From NCBI GenBank assembly GCA_964573505.1, contig CAZNMS010000308.1, positions 1-10,229 of the forward strand: 10,229 nt of DNA, written 5' to 3'. This stretch comes from AM-0621 sp964573505. Its GTDB lineage: Bacteria > Planctomycetota > Planctomycetia > Planctomycetales > Planctomycetaceae. Made by a program: the position numbers and the translations under genes. The notes below the pieces were generated by a model. It saw only the letters and a list, made by a program, of their open reading frames with translations. It was not told the DNA's origin and did not search any database. The stretch's first letter is position 1; each line of letters begins with the position of its first letter. Below, piece by piece: positions 6,847 through 10,229 of this stretch.

Positions 6847-6901
6847 AGTGTGGCGCGACGCTCTGCGTTGCGACTGCCGACGCGGAGCGTCGGGCCACAC
6901 T
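6847..6901. terminator. Long hairpin between convergent genes
   Basis: AGTGTGGC (6847-6854) pairs with GCCACACT (6894-6901). Inside it, separated by a G-G mismatch, CGACGCTCTGCG (6856-6867) pairs with CGCGGAGCGTCG (6881-6892) with one G-U. This is a 20-bp stem with a 13-nt loop. It lies midway between the 3' ends of the aldolase and the sulfatase, so it could block read-through from either side. There is no T-run, and it may instead be another palindromic repeat. Confidence 0.45.
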
Positions 6902-6945
6902 GGATGCGGCTTCGCTTCTGACGGTCACTCGGTGTGATTGGTTGA

Positions 6946-6995
6946 GCGGTGCGCCGCTGATTATGGAGGGCTCCGCCGGGACGGAGCACTCCAAG
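6946..6995 (-). repeat. GGAG-headed REP-like repeat, subfamily B (copy 4)
   Basis: Read on the minus strand it is CTTGGAGTGCTCCG, loop TCCCGG, CGGAGCCCTCC, then a tail ending in the near-palindrome GCGGCGCACCGC. The head is that of subfamily A, but loop and tail match the copy at 9192-9240. It faces copy 3 across the convergent intergenic region and lies 42 bp past the sulfatase stop. Confidence 0.8.
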
Positions 6996-7037
6996 GAAAT
7001 CTGCTGAGAGTAATTCGCATTACTCGTGTCGTTTTCG

Positions 7038-8990
7038 TTACTCGCCGAGGACGCCGAGTTCGGCACAGCTCGCGAAGGTGCCGGGGCCGTGCTCGGAGTG
7101 GGCTCGCAGCAACACGTAGCGGGCTTTGGTCGGCGGGCACTCGATCGTTTGCGCGTTCTTCTTTTTGGCGAGCGTTGCTTTCACGATCGGCGCGCTGAAC
7201 TTGTCGGAGTCGGAACTGACGGCGAACTCGATGTCTTTGATGGCTCCGTTCCATCCGCCGTCTTGACGACCGAGATACACAAAGCCGCGAATGGTGCGTT
7301 CTGCTGCGAGGTCGATGACAAGCTCATGCGGCGGCTCGGCTTTCGGCTCAGCAAAGCGCGAGTGCCATAAGGTCTCGGCGTCTCCGTCGATCGCGTTGCG
7401 TGCGAACTTCTTATTGTCGACGTTCTCGCTGCTTGCTCGAACGAGCTTCCAATCTTTGTTCGAGAGCATGCCTTTCGTCGGCATTGCTGCGGCCTTTGCG
7501 TTCGGCTTCTTGCCGGTCAGCGGATCGGGAGCGTTCGGATTGTCGTGCTGTCCCGTCTTCGCGCGGCGATCACGTTCGTGCCGATCGGTTCGTGAGAACG
7601 TGCCTTCAACGGAGGGCGTATGAGCCTGCGTTGCGAGTGCTTCTAACTTCTTAAGGATCTCCGGCTGCGTTGCCGCGACATCGTTTGATTCGCTCGGATC
7701 AGCAGCGAGGTTGTAAAGCTCCCACTTCGCTTGTTGACGCGGCCTAACCGCGCGCCATTGGCCTTGCCGAATCGCGGCCCATCCGCCGATCTCCCAATAG
7801 AGATAGTCATGCTGCGGCTGAGCACGCCCGGTTGCTTGCTCTCCGAACAACGTCGGCACGAGCGAGAGGCCGTCGGTATCGGCAGGAGCTTTCGCGCCGG
7901 TGACTTCGGCAATCGTCGGCATCACATCGGGGAAGTAACCGAGATGCTCGCTGACTCTGCCTGCGGGAATCTTGCCCGGCCAACGCGCGATGAAGGGCAC
8001 TCGCAAGCCGCCTTCGTAGAGGTCGCCTTTCTTGCCTCGATACTCAACGCCGGTCTGCGGGTTCTTGTTCGCCGAGTGAACTCCGCGCGGGTACTCGCGC
8101 GAGGCGAAGTAGTCGGCTCCGCCATTGTCGCCGCTAAACATGACGAGCGTGTTTTGCTCGATGCCAAGTTCCTTCAGCAGGGCGAGCACTTCACCGACTT
8201 GCCGGTCGATCATGCTGACCATTGCCGCGTAACGACGAGCAGACTCGGGCCAGTCTTTGTCTTTGTAGATCGCCCATGCCGGGTCCGAGTCCGGGATATC
8301 GAAGTTGCCGTGCGGCGGTGTGTAAGGCAGATACGCAAAGAAAGGCGTCGGCTTCTCGCTCTTCGCCGCGCGCGACTGCGTTTGACCGTGCTCGCGAATG
8401 AACTTCATTGCGGCGTCATGAATGACGTACTGCGAGTACGTCTGCCCTTTCGAACCGCCGTTGTTGCCGGGTAATAAAACTTCCTCACTGTTTCGGATCA
8501 GATACGGCGGGAAGTAAGTGTGAGCATGCACTTGATCGTAGTAGCCAAAGAACTGATCGAAGCCGTGCTTCTCGGGGACTCCGGTTGAATCGCGTCCGCC
8601 GCAGCCCCACTTACCGAAGCCGCCTGTTGCATAGCCGAGCGGTTGGAGCATTGAGGCGATCGTCGCTTCGTCCGCTCGCAACGGCGTGCCGCCGCCGTTG
8701 ACTCGCACTGAAGTGTGTCCGGCGTGCTTACCGGTCAAGAGGCAGCAACGAGTCGGTGCGCAGACGGATGATCCCGCGAAGACGTTCTTGAAGCGCATGC
8801 CATCCGCAGCCATGCGATCCATGTTCGGCGTTTGGATGTTGCGACCGCCGTTGAAGCCGGGCTCGTAATACCCGAGTTCGTCGATGATGAAGTAGATGAC
8901 GTTCGGGCGCGACTCAGCAGCAGCGGCACTGACCGCAGCAGACAGCACCGATCCGACAACACAAGCAACGAGCAACAAACGAGCGAGCAT
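7038..8990 (-). CDS. Secreted sulfatase with C-terminal F5/8C-like domain
   Basis: This 650-residue exported enzyme belongs to the formylglycine-dependent sulfatase family (Pfam Sulfatase). Residues 1-25 are a signal peptide ending in SAAAA. The activation motif is Cys77-A-Pro79-T-Arg81, where Cys would be oxidised to formylglycine by a maturase not seen here. Other active-site candidates are Asp37-Glu38, Lys127 (GKW), His227 (TPPH), Asp288-Asn289 (SGDNGG) and Lys321. Two usual residues differ: the second metal Asp is Glu38, and the His of GKWHLG is Gly129 (GKWGCGG). After a Lys/Ala-rich linker, residues about 508-649 resemble a discoidin/F5-8C or CBM32-like sugar-binding domain (AIDGDAETLWHSRF, then a C-terminal RYVLLRAHSEHGPG). 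It probably removes sulfate from an extracellular polysaccharide. The ATG at 8990 has GAGG 9 nt upstream and begins the signal peptide. An upstream in-frame ATG near 9239 lies inside a repeat and is rejected. Confidence 0.93.
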   Translation of the reverse strand: MLARLLLVACVVGSVLSAAVSAAAAESRPNVIYFIIDELGYYEPGFNGGRNIQTPNMDRMAADGMRFKNVFAGSSVCAPTRCCLLTGKHAGHTSVRVNGGGTPLRADEATIASMLQPLGYATGGFGKWGCGGRDSTGVPEKHGFDQFFGYYDQVHAHTYFPPYLIRNSEEVLLPGNNGGSKGQTYSQYVIHDAAMKFIREHGQTQSRAAKSEKPTPFFAYLPYTPPHGNFDIPDSDPAWAIYKDKDWPESARRYAAMVSMIDRQVGEVLALLKELGIEQNTLVMFSGDNGGADYFASREYPRGVHSANKNPQTGVEYRGKKGDLYEGGLRVPFIARWPGKIPAGRVSEHLGYFPDVMPTIAEVTGAKAPADTDGLSLVPTLFGEQATGRAQPQHDYLYWEIGGWAAIRQGQWRAVRPRQQAKWELYNLAADPSESNDVAATQPEILKKLEALATQAHTPSVEGTFSRTDRHERDRRAKTGQHDNPNAPDPLTGKKPNAKAAAMPTKGMLSNKDWKLVRASSENVDNKKFARNAIDGDAETLWHSRFAEPKAEPPHELVIDLAAERTIRGFVYLGRQDGGWNGAIKDIEFAVSSDSDKFSAPIVKATLAKKKNAQTIECPPTKARYVLLRAHSEHGPGTFASCAELGVLGE

Positions 8991-9191
8991 GTGAGCGATC
9001 CTCAATGAGGGCAGTTGACGACGAATGCAGTTCGCGAATTCGACGGTTCTTGGGCGCGGGGTCTTTATCAAAGGTTGTGTTGGCATCGGTAGCGAAGGGC
9101 GATGATCGGGCTTCGATCGTTGAGATTGGATGACGAAAAGACGTTTTGGGCGGAGTCGAGTTTGACGGCGTTGCATGGCTGTGGGAGTGAC
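8991..9191. other. Sulfatase upstream region, no gene
   Basis: About 200 bp separate the sulfatase start from the repeat cluster. Apart from the ribosome-binding GAGG just before the sulfatase start, I see no gene, clear promoter boxes or strong palindrome. Any sulfatase promoter should lie here, reading leftward. Confidence 0.4.
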
Positions 9192-9240
9192 GCGGCGCGC
9201 CGCTGAGATGGAAGGCTCCGCCGGGACGGAGCACTCCAAG
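9192..9240 (-). repeat. GGAG-headed REP-like repeat, subfamily B (copy 5)
   Basis: It is nearly the same as copy 4: same head and TCCCGG loop, a CGGAGCCTTCC closing arm and a perfect 12-bp palindromic tail, GCGGCGCGCCGC (9192-9203). It directly abuts the GTAG-headed unit at 9246, so different repeat families are packed side by side. Confidence 0.8.
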
Positions 9241-9245
9241 AAGTC

Positions 9246-9269
9246 GTAGCATGGGCTTCTTGCCCGTAC
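9246..9269 (+). repeat. GTAG-headed REP-like repeat
   Basis: GTAG (9246-9249) is followed by CATGGGC-TTCTT-GCCCGTAC; the stem is 9251-9256 with 9262-9267. It shares the GTAGCATGG head with the minus-strand unit at 9313-9335, with which it forms an inverted pair. Confidence 0.65.
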
Positions 9270-9312
9270 TTCTTGGCCGAGTTCAACCGTTATCGAACAT
9301 TCGAGAAGACAG

Positions 9313-9335
9313 CACGGACTGGAAGTCCATGCTAC
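9313..9335 (-). repeat. GTAG-headed REP-like repeat, inverted partner
   Basis: On the minus strand this reads GTAG, then CATGGACT-TCC-AGTCCGTG, an 8-bp stem with one G-U pair. Its GGACT/AGTCC core also matches the hairpin at 1-23. Confidence 0.65.
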
Positions 9336-9378
9336 TTGGGCGGACTCCGAGGGGTTTCGTTCTCGCGGCGAGACGTAT

Positions 9379-9405
9379 ATTCCGCCGCCGACTTTGCGGC
9401 GGAAT
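9379..9405. repeat. Perfect 10-bp hairpin
   Basis: ATTCCGCCGC (9379-9388) pairs perfectly with GCGGCGGAAT (9396-9405) around loop CGACTTT. It has no GTAG or GGAG head, so its family is uncertain. It lies between the two GTAG-headed inverted pairs. Confidence 0.6.
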
Positions 9406-9415
9406 TGTGATCCGC

Positions 9416-9439
9416 GTAGCCGAATTCGTCAGAATTCGG
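9416..9439 (+). repeat. GTAG-headed REP-like repeat (CCGAA type)
   Basis: GTAG (9416-9419) is followed by CCGAATTC-GTCA-GAATTCGG, a perfect 8-bp stem with a 4-nt loop. This is the classic REP layout of a conserved tetranucleotide at the foot of a hairpin. Confidence 0.7.
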
Positions 9440-9456
9440 GACCGCAGCAACGGAGT

Positions 9457-9480
9457 CCGAAATCTCACGATTTCGGCTAC
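9457..9480 (-). repeat. GTAG-headed REP-like repeat (CCGAA type), inverted partner
   Basis: On the minus strand this reads GTAG, then CCGAAATC-GTGA-GATTTCGG, again a perfect 8-bp stem. Compared with 9416-9439 the inner bases differ in both arms together (ATTC/GAAT versus AATC/GATT), so pairing is kept. The two units face each other 17 bp apart. Confidence 0.7.
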
Positions 9481-9531
9481 TCGTGCCTTCCGATCGGCTG
9501 ATCGTCTTCTCTCTCAGACATTGAATGGAAT

Positions 9532-10005
9532 ATGGAATACATCGTTCCCATTGGCGCGACGATCGCGGTTTTGGTTGTGCTCGTCGTGAGTTCGCGGCCG
9601 TTGCTGAAACGCTTGCGGAACCGCGAAGTCCGGCAAGCTCTGCCGCTCTTCAAGTTGCAGCGCGAGCAGCTCGAACATCGCTTCTATGAGGTTGCTCGGA
9701 CGCTCGGAAAGCCGCGCGGCGTACGCTGGCTCGAATGTGACTGGCAAGATCGAGTGACCTTTGGTCGCGATCTCGAATCCGGTTTGCTGACGGCGTTTGT
9801 CGCTGTGCGCATTCGCTTCGAAGCCATTGAAGGCGGCGATATGGAAGAGGTCGCAGCAGTCGGACTACAGCGAGATGCGTCCGCCGTCTTTCACTTTCAC
9901 AACGGCAACTGGGGCACCGGCGGTCGAGCGCTCTTCAACATGAATCCCGTCGATGCGATCGAGCGACTTGAAGGGCAATATGAACGCATTGAAGTCGCGG
10001 GGTGA
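9532..10005 (+). CDS. Small membrane-anchored protein, unknown function
   Basis: I do not recognise a named family for this 157-residue protein. Residues about 4-20 (IVPIGATIAVLVVLVVS) form one hydrophobic span, followed by basic residues (RPLLKRLRNR), so the rest should face the cytoplasm. Residues 33-60 are rich in charged and hydrophobic residues and look helical. The C-terminal part, about 65-157, looks like a compact globular domain, with VAVRIRFEAIEGGDMEEVAAVG, FHFHNGNWGTGGRALFNM and a final acidic helix. Codon use resembles the neighbours, and the segment is free of the palindromes found on its left, which supports a real gene. The ATG at 9532 has only a weak GGA four bases upstream. 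No partner gene is adjacent. Confidence 0.7.
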   Translation: MEYIVPIGATIAVLVVLVVSSRPLLKRLRNREVRQALPLFKLQREQLEHRFYEVARTLGKPRGVRWLECDWQDRVTFGRDLESGLLTAFVAVRIRFEAIEGGDMEEVAAVGLQRDASAVFHFHNGNWGTGGRALFNMNPVDAIERLEGQYERIEVAG

Positions 10006-10229
10006 CGGACTCAGCCCAGTGGCACGCGACCATCGGGAACGCCGCCCTGAGACAAGTGACTTTTGGAAGCCGCTCCCTGACGGGGTACCGGAATGCCGGA
10101 GAGCCCTTACAGGTGCTCGGCTCGGCATTGCGATCCTGTGTGAGTTCGGAACGCAGATTGAGTTCTGTGTTCTTCATCCGTGTGAGACACATCCGTGTGC
10201 GAAGCTGAATTGCCCAAAGACTTCGCACA
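10006..10229. other. Right-edge region with short repeats, no gene
   Basis: No convincing gene is visible. CATCCGTGTG occurs twice (10175-10184 and 10190-10199), a 15-bp spaced direct repeat. TGTGCGAAG (10196-10204) is exactly inverted as CTTCGCACA (10221-10229) at the window edge. The stretch AGCCGCTCCCTGACGGGG near 10069 resembles the GC-rich palindromic filler seen elsewhere in the window, but no copy is present here for comparison. Confidence 0.4.

Noticed and set aside
7731..8474. A 247-codon plus-strand open frame
   Set aside because: It is antisense to the sulfatase, which has clear catalytic motifs, and encodes no recognisable domain.
8991..9239. An 83-residue N-terminal extension of the sulfatase
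   Set aside because: The extension begins inside a REP-like repeat and would place the signal peptide internally. The start at 8990 has a good GAGG and a proper signal peptide.
10002..10208. A short gene starting with GTG overlapping the stop of the membrane protein
   Set aside because: The GTGA overlap is suggestive of coupling, but there is no ribosome-binding site, the 68-residue product has no recognisable features, and the region is full of short repeats.

Overview
The window looks like a piece of a planctomycete chromosome (Planctomycetota). This is inferred from the gene set: a secreted sulfatase with a C-terminal carbohydrate-binding-like domain, an exported tandem esterase fused to a beta-propeller, a DUF58 protein, a DSD1-family PLP enzyme, and intergenic regions full of short palindromic repeats. 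No ribosomal or other phylogenetic marker is present, so the assignment rests on gene style only.

Layout, left to right. Positions 1-187 hold three palindromes and no gene. A DUF58/von Willebrand A-like protein (188-1090, +) is followed by an inverted pair of 43-bp REP-like repeats (1110-1341). Next is a large exported protein with two esterase domains and a C-terminal SMP-30/NHL-like propeller (1470-4082, +). Positions 4089-5456 form a repeat island around one IS200-like Y1/HUH transposase gene of the REP-associated type (4476-4928, +). It has one 186-bp multi-hairpin unit upstream, two more units downstream, and decayed fragments at both outer edges. A D-threonine aldolase/DSD1-like enzyme (5591-6691, +) converges on a sulfatase (7038-8990, -). 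The gap between their 3' ends holds two facing REP-like repeats around a strong 20-bp hairpin. Right of the sulfatase, 9192-9480 is a dense cluster of REP-like palindromes, several starting with a GTAG tetranucleotide and arranged as inverted pairs. A short single-span membrane protein of unknown function (9532-10005, +) follows, and 10006-10229 has no recognisable gene.

The protein genes do not form an obvious operon: they are separated by 200-500-bp repeat-filled gaps. The sulfatase and the esterase-propeller protein are both predicted to be exported and suit breakdown of sulfated or esterified polysaccharides, but nothing links them directly. The most notable feature is the repeat landscape. 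One REP-associated transposase lies amid its own composite palindromic units, and three other families of GGAG- or GTAG-headed hairpins, which share the architecture of REP/RAYT elements, occupy most of the other gaps.
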